Assembly (NCBI RefSeq): GCF_040045035.1 | Contig: NZ_JBDZDS010000013.1 | Coordinates: forward strand, 1-64,000 | From: Pseudaminobacter sp040045035 | Lineage (GTDB): Bacteria; Pseudomonadota; Alphaproteobacteria; Rhizobiales; Rhizobiaceae | Reading direction: 5' to 3' | Length of the DNA stretch: 64,000 nt | Shown here: one piece after another, positions 34,549 through 42,904 of the stretch | How the letters are laid out: each line of letters starts with the position of its first letter | Numbering within the stretch: position 1 is the stretch's first letter | Notes under the pieces: generated by a model | Told to the model about the DNA's origin: nothing | The model's input: only the letters and a program-made list of their open reading frames with translations | Databases searched by the model: none | Made by a program: the position numbers and the translations under genes

Positions 34549-37073
34549 TCACCGCAGGAAAGCCGACAAGCAGGATCTCTCTGATTGCCGCCGTCATCGC
34601 GTTGCTGGCGGCGCTTCCGGCCCATGCGCAGTCCGGCCAGCCCGATGACGAGGGCGACGGCGGTCGCGTCATCGGGGGCCAGCCAGCAAACAAGGGCAAA
34701 TGGCCCTGGCAGGTGAAGATACTCGCACCCGATCCCGAGCAGCGCGGTCGGTTCGGCGGCCATTGCGGCGGCTCTCTGATTTCACCACACTGGATACTCA
34801 CGGCCGCCCATTGCGTCACGGACAGCCGCTCGGGACAGCAGGAGCTTTTCGCCCGCGATCTGCTGATCGTCGAGGGTAAATCCAAGATCGACAAGGTGAT
34901 ATCCGTCGACGGCCCTGACAAGCCCGGCCTGACAGTGGCGGATGTGATCGTCCATCCGGACTTCGACCGTAAGGTCTTTGCCAATGACATCGCGCTGATC
35001 AAGCTCAGGGAGCCGGCGGTTTCGAAACCGGTCGCGCTTGCCTCCGAGGCGGAAGGGGATATCGAGGCGCCCGGCCATATGGCGACCGTCACCGGCTGGG
35101 GCTACACCAAGGCTGATCACGGCTGGGACGACAAGTACTTGGCGACCGTGCTGCAGGAGGTGGAACTGCCGATCGTTTCGCGCGAGGAATGCCGCGCGGG
35201 CTATCGCGACAGTTCGATGCGCATGAATCCGATCGATCAGCGCCATATATGCGCGGGCTACGCCAAAGGCGGCAAGGATGCCTGCCAGGGCGATAGCGGC
35301 GGGCCGCTTGTTTCGCAGCGCCCCGACAAATCCTGGGCGCAGATCGGCATTGTGAGCTGGGGTGCTGGCTGCGCCGAAGCACGTCATTACGGGGTCTATA
35401 CCCGTGTCGCTGCCTATCGCGACTGGATCACAAGAATGACCGCTGGCGACGTGCCGGCCGCTTCGTCCGGGCCCGCGGTTGCGAGCGGGGTCGCGACGAC
35501 CGGACAGGAACAGGACATCGCCGCGCAGCCATCCGCGCAATCTGGCACCATGACGGCGAACCTGACGCTCAAGACACCAGATGCGGATGGTGCAAGCGTC
35601 AAAGGTGAGCCGGCTGACTTCACGCCTGCCGATGAACCCGGCCAGAACACACCCCAGCAGGAGCAGGTTTCAATTGCGGCCCCGGAAGCCCAGAGCTCGC
35701 CGGGGGACCGGGCACTGCTGATCGGCATTGACGAATACGACATGAAGGAAATGCGTCTCACCGGCTCTGTCGCTGATGTGAAGGCCTTCCAGGGGTTCCT
35801 TGTCGGCAAACTCGGCTTACAGGCGGAGCAGATCCATACGCTGACAAACAAGGAAGCGACCCGCGAAGCGATCTTGGCCGAGATCGACGACTGGCTGGTG
35901 CGTGGGTCGCGCCCTGGCAGCCGGGTTTTCCTTTATTTCAGCGGACACGGTTCAGAGGAAACCGGTCCTGAAATGACCGCAAGCCCAACCCTTGTCGCTT
36001 CGAATGCGCACGTCGATCGCGCCGCCAACAAGTTTACGGTCACGAACCAGATTCGCGAGACCGAAGTAGCGGCCCGGCTGAACAGCCTCAAGGATCGGCG
36101 CGTGACGTTGCTGGTCGATGCCTGTCATGCGGGTCCCGGTAGCCGCAGTGCGGTCGCCGCGCCGGCGGCTATGGTGCGCTGTCTCGGGCCGGCGCTCGCT
36201 TCACTCAATCCGCCGACGCTGGACGGCGAGGAGGCGAAATTTTCCTTCGGTGGCGAAACGGCGATGGTGTGGTCCGCAGTGAATTCCGGCCAATGGGCGG
36301 TGATAGATCGCGAGGCCAATCCGCCGGTCGGCCTCTTCACGCGAAATTTCATCGAAGGTGTGAGCGAGGGGGTGGCCCGCGCCGGCGGCGCCCCGAATGT
36401 CAGCAACGCTGCGCTTCTGGACTATGTTCGCCGCAAGTCCGAGGAATATTGCCGCGCCCATTCCGGTGATTGCCGCTTTTCGCCAGTGCCCCAGTTCTAT
36501 GGTCAGCCTGACGCGCTCGGGCGCGATGTGATCACTGGCGAAGAGCCGAAAACGCCGGTTGCCGCCGTCGAGAACACGCTGAAAACCGACAATGAAGCCG
36601 GAGTGGCTGTCGACATCCTGCCGGGGACGTCCGTCAAGATCGGCGAAAAAGTTGCGATGCGGGTTTCATCGAGAAAGTCTGGCTATCTGATACTCGTCGA
36701 CATCGATTCCTCGGGCAAGCTGACGCAGCTCTATCCCAACAAGCGTTCAATGGGGCTGAAGCCAACAGCCAAAAGCGGAGACAATCGCCTTGACCCCGCT
36801 CATCCAGTCGTCGTTCCGGACGAGCGGAACCCCTACACGGGCTTCGAATATGTGGTTGAAGGGCCGGCCGGTGTCGGCATGGTGGTCGCCATTCTGAGCG
36901 ACAAGCCGATCGAGGTCCTGGACCTTCCGGACATACCGACGCCTCTGGCCGGTCAGCGAGCAGCCCTCAATTACGTCTACGAGCTCGCACGCAGTCTCAG
37001 GATCGTCGGAGAAGATGAGGAGAGCGCCAGGGGCAAGTGGTCGTTCGACTCCAAATTCTATCGCATTCATTAG
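34545..37073 (+). CDS. Trypsin-caspase-DUF4384 fusion protease
   Basis: The 842-aa exported protein has a signal peptide (about 1-28). The trypsin domain (42-297) has His89 (LTAAHC), Asp148 (NDIALI), Ser251 (GDSGGP) and Asp245 six residues before Ser, giving Arg/Lys specificity. The motif R41-VIGG is a zymogen cleavage site that this specificity could cut. A Pro-rich linker (300-385) leads to a caspase domain (387-660) with His468 (YFSGHG) and Cys527 (VDACHAG). A DUF4384 domain (about 685-800; GTSVKIGEKVAMRVSSRKSGYLILVDIDSSGKLTQLYPN) ends the protein. Two complete protease centres in one chain suggest a self-activating cascade. It is coupled to the caspase gene by an ATGA overlap. Confidence 0.9.
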   Translation: MITAGKPTSRISLIAAVIALLAALPAHAQSGQPDDEGDGGRVIGGQPANKGKWPWQVKILAPDPEQRGRFGGHCGGSLISPHWILTAAHCVTDSRSGQQELFARDLLIVEGKSKIDKVISVDGPDKPGLTVADVIVHPDFDRKVFANDIALIKLREPAVSKPVALASEAEGDIEAPGHMATVTGWGYTKADHGWDDKYLATVLQEVELPIVSREECRAGYRDSSMRMNPIDQRHICAGYAKGGKDACQGDSGGPLVSQRPDKSWAQIGIVSWGAGCAEARHYGVYTRVAAYRDWITRMTAGDVPAASSGPAVASGVATTGQEQDIAAQPSAQSGTMTANLTLKTPDADGASVKGEPADFTPADEPGQNTPQQEQVSIAAPEAQSSPGDRALLIGIDEYDMKEMRLTGSVADVKAFQGFLVGKLGLQAEQIHTLTNKEATREAILAEIDDWLVRGSRPGSRVFLYFSGHGSEETGPEMTASPTLVASNAHVDRAANKFTVTNQIRETEVAARLNSLKDRRVTLLVDACHAGPGSRSAVAAPAAMVRCLGPALASLNPPTLDGEEAKFSFGGETAMVWSAVNSGQWAVIDREANPPVGLFTRNFIEGVSEGVARAGGAPNVSNAALLDYVRRKSEEYCRAHSGDCRFSPVPQFYGQPDALGRDVITGEEPKTPVAAVENTLKTDNEAGVAVDILPGTSVKIGEKVAMRVSSRKSGYLILVDIDSSGKLTQLYPNKRSMGLKPTAKSGDNRLDPAHPVVVPDERNPYTGFEYVVEGPAGVGMVVAILSDKPIEVLDLPDIPTPLAGQRAALNYVYELARSLRIVGEDEESARGKWSFDSKFYRIH

Positions 37074-37164
37074 GCCAGGGAGCTGTCATGCCGAGATCCG
37101 GTCGCGCAGCACATTGGCCAAGGCAGCTTTTTGATACGACCACTCGGATGCAGGGGACGGATGC

Positions 37165-39561
37165 ATGAGAAGTGATCTGCTGGCTCGCTACGTGATCGGC
37201 GAGCCGAACTACGAGAACGAATTCATCGTCTATCCGGCTGAGGACCAGCGGATGAAGCGCTCGGTCTTCATCGTTGTGCCGGATCTGGCGCTCAAGACGG
37301 ACAAGGGACGCTTCGAGCGGGTGTGGACCTCGATCAACGAGGCCAAGCAGCTTTCGCCCCTGCGTTTCGTGGAAATAGAGGATCTCATTCCTCCCTCTGC
37401 GGAGGACGACAATTTCTACATCGTCGAGCGGCGACCGTCCCGGACCCTGCGTCAGTACCTCGATGAACAGGAAATGATCGACTTCGAAAAGGCAGGGGAG
37501 ATCGGCCGACACATTTTGGAGGGCTTGGCCACGTTGCACGGTGCGGGCTATGCCCACAACGCCCTGACAGACCAGTGCATCTATGTTTCCGAGGATTATT
37601 CCGGCCTTTCGGTGCGCATCGGCAACCTGCACCTGATATCGAAAATCGGCGAGCACATCGTGCCGCCCTACGTCCCGGAATTCGGTGCGCCGGAAATCTA
37701 TTCGAGCGGTATTTTCAGCGCCTCTCCGACGCTCGACATCTATGCAATGGGCATGATCGCCTACAAGCTGTTCCTGCCGCGGCAGACCTATGCCGACGTC
37801 TTTCACAGCGTGCTGATCTGGGAGGACGAACACCAGCGGGAACAGAGCTGGAAGAACGTCCATCTCGATCCCTCCAATGTGTTCCCCCGCCTGGATGTCC
37901 TTATCCCCGGCTTCCCCGTCGAGCTCGCGGCCCTGATCGAAAGAATGCAAAGCCGTGATCCGGCGGGACGGCCTCCGACAGCGGCAGATGCGCTGCAGGA
38001 GTTTCGCAATGTCACCTTCGGCCGCCACATGGCGCCGCAACCGATCGTTCAGGCCGTCGAACCGAAAAAGAAGGCAAGGAAATGGACAGTCGGCAAGATG
38101 GCCATGATTGCCGCCCTAGCGGTGATTTGCACCGGTGTCGGCGTCGTGACGGTGCCGAAAATTCTCGGCCCTGACCCGGAATTGGTGGCGAGCGTCGAAG
38201 CCTGGAAAGCCGAAGCCGAAAGCCGGCGGGCAAAGGCAGTCGCCGCCAAAGCGCCCGAGCGGCTGGCACAGGATGAAGCCAAGCGTGCCTTCGACCAAGG
38301 AGCCGGCTCGATGACCACCGCTGCCGGATCGGTGGAGAGCAGCGACTACGAGAAGGCGCTTGCACAGTACAAGGAAGCCGCGCTCAGCTTCGGCAGCTCG
38401 CTGGTGGCGATCGCCAAGGACGATGCCGCCAAGGCGAAAGCGGCGGCAAGCGAGGTGGGCGCTTCAGGCGCTCCTGCATTCGCCGAGGCAGACAAGGGGA
38501 TGGCGGCGGCCGCCGACAGCGCTTCAGCTGGAGATCCGGGCGCGGCGATCAAGGCGTATGGCACGTCGACGACGGCGTTCGACGGGCTGGCGGAAGCCTT
38601 CAGGGCTCTTGCCGATGCACGAAAGGTCGCAACCGAAAAGCACGATCTTGCTGAGCGCATGGGCGCCGGCGATCTGCCCGATTTCGGCAAGACGCAGACC
38701 CGTATGACGGAGGCGCAGGAGCAAGCCGGGCAGTGGCAGGCGGCTGAGGCGGCTAAGGGCTACGGCGATGCCGCCCGGCTTTTCGACGTCATGATCACTG
38801 ACATTCTGGCGGCAAGGGACGATGCGACAGCTTTGAAGGAGAAGGTCGCCAAGCTCAGCGCGTCTATCGTCGATCGCGGTGGCGGATCGGATCCGGAGTT
38901 CGCGGCGATCCAGCCGAAGATCGCCGCGGCTGACGAGAGCTTTGGAAAGGAAGCCTACAAGCTCGCGGCCGCCGCCTATCAGCCAATCGTAACCGATCTC
39001 GAAACGCTTTCCGCGCGCGGGTTCTGCCCCGTCTCCACCGAACTAGCCTTCGAGAAAATCGAGGCCGGCAGCTATCCTGTCGGCAATGTCCGGCTGATGA
39101 CCTCCTCGCTTTCCAAGCTGGGCAGCATGCTGGGCGCTGCGAATGGGGCCATTACCATCGAAAAGCCGTTCTGCATCCAGACGCGCGCCGTCACCCGCGC
39201 CGACATGGCTGCCTACTATGCCGCCATCTCCGATGCAGAGGGAATGCGCGACTACAGCGATAACCCGCAGCAACCGGCTGACGACGTGCCCTTGCAGGCG
39301 GCTCAGGACTACGCAAAATGGGTTTCAGGCCGGCTCAACACCGTTGTTCACCTGCCGTCGGCGATGGAGTGGATGGCAGGGGCAACCAAGATGGCTGGAG
39401 ACGTGAAGTCAGACACCGATGATATCCTGCTGCAATGGAGCACGACGCCATGCGAAGCCGGCGGCAATGTCGCGTTCCTCGCCCAGGAGGGTTCAACCTT
39501 CGTCGTTTGCTCTGATGCTTCCGCCGGCGGACTGTTCCGCATCGCGGCCGAACTACGCTGA
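37165..39561 (+). CDS. Membrane pseudokinase with C-terminal FGE-sulfatase-type domain
   Basis: The 798-aa protein has a kinase-like domain at about 8-290. The fold marks APE (175-177) and DIYAMGMIAYKL (191-202) are present. The catalytic loop reads HNALTDQCI instead of HRDxKxxN, DFG is replaced by IGN, and no Gly-loop or VAxK lysine is seen, so it should be inactive. A membrane helix (about 312-332) follows, then an Ala/Lys-rich helical periplasmic region (340-615). The end (about 620-765) resembles the formylglycine-generating/SUMF1 fold: PVGNVRLMTSS, AVTRADMAAYYAAISD, VPLQAAQDYAKWVSGRLNTVVHLPSAMEWM. It follows the trypsin-caspase gene by 91 bases. It may relay cytoplasmic FHA or kinase signals outward. 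Confidence 0.85.
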   Translation: MRSDLLARYVIGEPNYENEFIVYPAEDQRMKRSVFIVVPDLALKTDKGRFERVWTSINEAKQLSPLRFVEIEDLIPPSAEDDNFYIVERRPSRTLRQYLDEQEMIDFEKAGEIGRHILEGLATLHGAGYAHNALTDQCIYVSEDYSGLSVRIGNLHLISKIGEHIVPPYVPEFGAPEIYSSGIFSASPTLDIYAMGMIAYKLFLPRQTYADVFHSVLIWEDEHQREQSWKNVHLDPSNVFPRLDVLIPGFPVELAALIERMQSRDPAGRPPTAADALQEFRNVTFGRHMAPQPIVQAVEPKKKARKWTVGKMAMIAALAVICTGVGVVTVPKILGPDPELVASVEAWKAEAESRRAKAVAAKAPERLAQDEAKRAFDQGAGSMTTAAGSVESSDYEKALAQYKEAALSFGSSLVAIAKDDAAKAKAAASEVGASGAPAFAEADKGMAAAADSASAGDPGAAIKAYGTSTTAFDGLAEAFRALADARKVATEKHDLAERMGAGDLPDFGKTQTRMTEAQEQAGQWQAAEAAKGYGDAARLFDVMITDILAARDDATALKEKVAKLSASIVDRGGGSDPEFAAIQPKIAAADESFGKEAYKLAAAAYQPIVTDLETLSARGFCPVSTELAFEKIEAGSYPVGNVRLMTSSLSKLGSMLGAANGAITIEKPFCIQTRAVTRADMAAYYAAISDAEGMRDYSDNPQQPADDVPLQAAQDYAKWVSGRLNTVVHLPSAMEWMAGATKMAGDVKSDTDDILLQWSTTPCEAGGNVAFLAQEGSTFVVCSDASAGGLFRIAAELR

Positions 39562-39609
39562 CGCTTCCACTCGTGAAATAGCCGGGACCTTCGCCGGCCC
39601 AGGCTTTTG

Positions 39610-40290
39610 GGTTCTGTCGCAAATTCTGCTGGTGGTCACCAGAGGAGCTATGTGCGCAGTGCTCGGGCGGTGAGGATCTCGAATTGCTCGGCGATTGACG
39701 GACGTGGATTGTAGGCAAACCTCGCCTGTCGCTTGCGCACCATGTGCACCATGCCGGAGAGAATGATCTCAGCGCTTGCCATCGACTTGAAGCCGAGCAT
39801 CGGTCGGATGCGGCGCTTGATGCGCCTGTGATCCTGTTCGATCCGATTGTTGAAGTATTTGCCCTTTCGGATGCGGACCGGCCTTAGTGAACGTCGCGAC
39901 CGATCCCGCAGACGGTTTTCGGCAGCGCAGGAGATGATAGCCTTGTGATTGGTCTCGCTGCCGTCGATGACGATGCGCTCCGGTCGGTCGTGGCGCGCGA
40001 ATGCCTTCCGGAAAAAGCGTTTGGCTGCCAGCAGGTCACGGTTTTCGCTTAACAAGAACTCGACCGTGTCGCCGACACTGTCGATGGCACGGTAAAGATG
40101 CGTCCACTGACCGCGCACCTTGATGTAGGTTTCGTCCATGTGCCACTTGATACCGATCGCACGCTTGCGCCGGTTGAAGCGACCCAGAAGCTGAGGCGAG
40201 AAGTGAACGACCCTTGAACATCGAGAACTCCTGGATAAGCCCCGAGCCTTCATACCGGAAATAGATTGCCATTCAGTTTGCGACAGAGCC
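39610..40290 (-). mobile_element. IS6-family element with internal deletion, 681 bp
   Basis: The ends match as inverted repeats: GGTTCTGTCGCAAA at 39610 and the complement of GGCTCTGTCGCAAA ending at 40290. The element is shorter than the usual ~800-850 bp because the transposase has lost an internal block. Its right end interrupts an IS5 remnant. The first ~64 bases inward from 40290 recur, facing the other way, at 52970-53034. Confidence 0.8.
39648..40228 (-). pseudogene. IS6-family transposase with N-terminal deletion
   Basis: The start MFKGR remains, but it runs directly into a segment normally about 55 residues further on (VVHFSPQLLGRFNRRKRAIG, in a shifted frame). The C-terminal two-thirds is intact: WHMDETYIKVRGQW, RIVIDGSETNHKAI and NNRIEQDHRRIKRRI carry the three catalytic residues. 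It is non-functional because the N-terminal DNA-binding part is lost. Confidence 0.85.
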
Positions 40291-40541
40291 AGAAATTCGC
40301 TCACGTGCTGGCAGAGCAGCAAGGTTGGCGCCTGCTGAGCGTCAGACGACGTCAGCGTGACTTCAAGATCACCGGGCTTGACCTGGATCGTGGAACGCAA
40401 CTTCGCTTGGCTCGGGCGCAATCGCAGGCTCAGCAAGGACTATGAGTATCGCGTCCAGACGTCCGAGACGATGATCGACATCGCAGCCACCCGGCTCACG
40501 CTTAATCGCCTTGCAAAACGTTAATTACCAAACACCCTCTC
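40291..40541 (+). pseudogene. IS5-family transposase 3' end plus terminal repeat
   Basis: The plus strand reads SEILAHVLAEQQGW, then in shifted frames FKITGLTWIVERNFAWLGRNRRLSKDYEYRVQTSETMIDIAATRLTLNRLAKR. This is the C-terminus of a close relative of the intact transposase at 10082-10864. The terminal repeat (TTAATTACCAAACACCCTC) follows the stop. The 5' part was removed by the IS6 insertion at 40290. Confidence 0.8.
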
Positions 40542-40962
40542 AGCAGCAGAAGCTCGCGCGCCGCTGCCGCCCAGTCCCTCCAAGGCCGCCTCGCCATCTC
40601 CGATGTGCCCGCCGGTGTGGCTGCAAGAACCCTTCTCACTTCTCAAGGCGGATTTTGGATCACTTGGCATGTGGGATATGCGGGCCAACATGGACTGTTG
40701 GCGCGGCCAGCCCACGGCACGCCCGGCGGCAAACCGTATGGTATCGGGCCATGCCCATCGTGAGCTCCAGGCGCCATAGCTTCCCGCCCACTACTATTCA
40801 AAAGCACCGCAATACCAAGACGGCCAAGCGCCTCTTGATCCGGTTGATGAAGAAGCAGGGAAGTAACAAGCCGCCATGGCCGTCCATCTGCATCGTCTCG
40901 ATGCGATGGCGTAGTGGCATTCGATCGCCGGTGCCTCCGCCATCGCCGCCTATGCGCCAAAC
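40542..40962. other. Spacer with IS6-type debris
   Basis: About 420 bases with no complete gene. Around 40800-40870 the plus strand reads RNTKTAKRLLIRLMKKQG, a segment found in IS240-like IS6 transposases, so at least part is mobile-element debris. The rest gives no family I recognise. Confidence 0.5.
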
Positions 40963-42108
40963 CTATCGGGGGTCGCTGCGAATGCCCAGCCATTCAGGAG
41001 CCATGGATGCGATTTCCGGAAGTTCCTCCAGAAGGTCCGCGGCGAAGCTCGGGACAGCGCTGGTCCATGACAGCGCGCCATCCGAGTTGGAGTGGCCGTC
41101 TCCTTCAAGCTTGTAGAGACTTTCTATGATGTACTGGCCGCTCTGGTCGAGCCCTTTCACTTCGGAAATCTCGATGACGCGGCGGCGACCTGTTCGCCTG
41201 AAGCGTGTAATCTGCACAATGACATCAACAGCGGATGCGATCTGGGAGCGCAGAGGCCTTAGCGGCAGATCGATGTCCGACATCAGCGCGAGGGTTTCCA
41301 GGCGGTTCAGTGCGTCATAGGGCGTGTTCGCATGGACCGTCGAAAGGCTCCCGCTGTGGCCGGAAGTCATTGCCTGGATCATGTCCAGCGCCTCGCCCCC
41401 GCGGCATTCCCCGACGATGATGCGGTCTGGCCGCATACGCAGGGAGGACCGGAAGAGTTCACGTATTGAAGCGCCGCCACGCCCGAAGCGGTCCGGCTTA
41501 GTCACTTCGAGGTACACGACGTGGTCCTTGCGGATTTGCAGTTCATTCGTGTCCTCGATGACGAGGATCCGTTCGTGATCGCCGAAAAACTCCGAAAGAG
41601 CGTTCAGCATAGTGGTCTTGCCGGTGCCCGTGCCGCCCGAAATGATCACATTCTTCTGCAGGCAGACGGCGGAGCGAAGCAGCAACAGCGCCTCCAGTGT
41701 CAGGCTGCCCTGTGACACAAGATCATTGACGTTGCGATGCTCGCGCAGAAACCGGCGAATGGATATGCATAACCCGCTACGTGCCGCCGGTGGCTGTATC
41801 ATCTGCACGCGCGAGCCGTCGGGCAGGCGAGCTTCGACGCTCGGTTCCTCCGGGGTCAATCGCTTGCCCGAGAACTGCGCAATGCTGCGTGCGGCCGATT
41901 CGAGACTTTCCCGGCTAGCGAAGCGCGTGTCGGCTCGTTCTAGCTTGCCGCGCCTCTCGATGAAGATGTCGGAGAAACCATTTATCAGAATTTCGGAAAT
42001 GCTCGGATCCTGCAGGTACGGCTGGATCGGCGCCAAAAGCTTGTCGAGCGCCCGACTCAGAACTTGCGTGGTGGCCTGTTCGGCGTCGTCGTCGGAAACC
42101 ACCTTCAT
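40963..42108 (-). CDS. Second CpaF/TadA-type secretion ATPase
   Basis: The 381-aa VirB11/GspE-type ATPase has Walker A SGGTGTGKTT at about 158-167, the Asp box VIEDTNELQI, Walker B with MRPDRIIVGECRGGEAL, and the His box SGHSGSLSTVHANTP. It lacks the long N-terminal extension and FHA region of the other copy at 48405. It is transcribed divergently from the Tad operon with a 43-aa membrane peptide ahead of it (TGATG overlap). Two motor ATPases in one Tad locus may serve extension and retraction or different substrates. Confidence 0.88.
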   Translation of the reverse strand: MKVVSDDDAEQATTQVLSRALDKLLAPIQPYLQDPSISEILINGFSDIFIERRGKLERADTRFASRESLESAARSIAQFSGKRLTPEEPSVEARLPDGSRVQMIQPPAARSGLCISIRRFLREHRNVNDLVSQGSLTLEALLLLRSAVCLQKNVIISGGTGTGKTTMLNALSEFFGDHERILVIEDTNELQIRKDHVVYLEVTKPDRFGRGGASIRELFRSSLRMRPDRIIVGECRGGEALDMIQAMTSGHSGSLSTVHANTPYDALNRLETLALMSDIDLPLRPLRSQIASAVDVIVQITRFRRTGRRRVIEISEVKGLDQSGQYIIESLYKLEGDGHSNSDGALSWTSAVPSFAADLLEELPEIASMAPEWLGIRSDPR

Positions 42109-42239
42109 CAGAGGGGCATCCCTGTCAGCGCGGAGCTCATGGTGAAAAGGTGCATCATCATTTCCAGCGCAGTCGGAAAAAAGGTCATCAGCGGAATGAG
42201 GATCAATCCGAGTACCAAGACGCTACTCATCGTTTCCAT
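42108..42239 (-). CDS. 43-aa hydrophobic peptide, pilin-like
   Basis: The frame METMSSVLVLGLILIPLMTFFPTALEMM... has one membrane helix. Its core LVLGLILIPLM resembles LAVALIVIPLM in the Flp-like protein encoded divergently at 42692, though it has no prepilin-type leader. Its stop overlaps the ATG of the second CpaF (TGATG), which argues that it is translated. I chose the internal ATG because the upstream 45 codons are basic and featureless. A minor pilin or assembly subunit is possible. Confidence 0.5.
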   Translation of the reverse strand: METMSSVLVLGLILIPLMTFFPTALEMMMHLFTMSSALTGMPL

Positions 42240-42372
42240 TGTGGCTCTCCGCCAGGATATGCCGTCCGGTCTCGCCCTTTGAGAGGGCCATGGGTGCCAG
42301 TATTCGCGCGCCTGATTTGAAAGTCCAGAATTGTTTGAGGAAGGATTAGCGCGCGAGAAGCGTTTGCGGAAC

Positions 42373-42390
42373 ATTCATATCTGTATGAAT
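42373..42390. promoter_or_regulatory. Palindrome ATTCATA-N4-TATGAAT plus half-site
   Basis: ATTCATATCTGTATGAAT has perfect 7-base arms; a further ATTCATAT follows at 42399-42406. The spacing suggests a dimer site with an adjoining half-site, on the side of the minus-strand CpaF operon. Confidence 0.45.
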
Positions 42391-42452
42391 CACAATAAAT
42401 TCATATGCTTGTCCAGCTGGTCATATCAAAAGGCTTGTCTGTTTGAATAAGC

Positions 42453-42469
42453 TTCCAAAACAATTGGAA
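42453..42469. promoter_or_regulatory. 17-bp palindrome, site 4 (TTCCAA-N5-TTGGAA)
   Basis: TTCCAAAACAATTGGAA has perfect 6-base arms and shares its pattern with the sites at 29544, 30240 and 30820. It lies 213-222 bases from the divergent start codons and 17 bases before a TTGACA. It links Tad expression to the protease locus. Confidence 0.6.
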
Positions 42470-42691
42470 CCCTGCATTTAGTTTGCTTGACACAAGGCTG
42501 GTTTTAGGTGCGCTCTTGAGTCTTAATGGTTTCGTCAAAAATGAGTGGCCAGCGGAGTAGTCAAACCAAATCACATGTCAGCATAACGCATGTTTGTACG
42601 CCTTTTCGGATTGATCAAACGTGCTTTGTGTCGTCTTCGCGAGGTCTTCGAACCAGGTAGTCAACATTCAATTGGCCGAGGAAATACGAAC

Positions 42692-42895
42692 ATGCTCGCT
42701 AAACTGAATACTTTCACACTTGCGCTGCATCGGAACGAGCGTGGCGACATGGCACAGATCGTGCTCGCCGTTGCTCTGATCGTGATCCCACTGATGCTGA
42801 TGCTGCTCGCTTTCGGCAAGCAGATCGGTGAGTGGTTCCAGTCCCAGAACAAGGATCTCAGCGGCAAAGCCAAAGACGTGCCGAAGGCCCTTTAG
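42692..42895 (+). CDS. Flp-like pilin subunit
   Basis: The 67-aa protein has a short basic leader (LNTFTLALHRNERGD) followed by a single helix MAQIVLAVALIVIPLMLMLLAFGKQI and a polar tail. This resembles Flp prepilins, where a peptidase cuts after Gly before the hydrophobic stretch. The classic EY pair is absent, so it is a divergent pilin or pseudopilin. It is the first gene of the plus-strand Tad operon, immediately before the prepilin peptidase. GAGGAAA precedes the ATG chosen. Confidence 0.65.
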   Translation: MLAKLNTFTLALHRNERGDMAQIVLAVALIVIPLMLMLLAFGKQIGEWFQSQNKDLSGKAKDVPKAL

Positions 42896-42904
42896 AACAG
42901 GGCC

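Larger units (their letters stand above)
42240..42691. other. Divergent promoter region of the Tad locus
   Basis: About 450 AT-rich bases between the second-CpaF operon and the Flp-like gene. They contain the palindromes at 42373 and 42453 and a TTGACA at 42487-42492 that could be a -35 element; no convincing -10 was found. No gene was recognised. Confidence 0.55.

Noticed and set aside
36997..38040. 347-aa minus-strand frame across the trypsin-caspase/pseudokinase junction
   Set aside because: It spans two well-supported plus-strand genes and their gap, with no ribosome site or recognisable motif.
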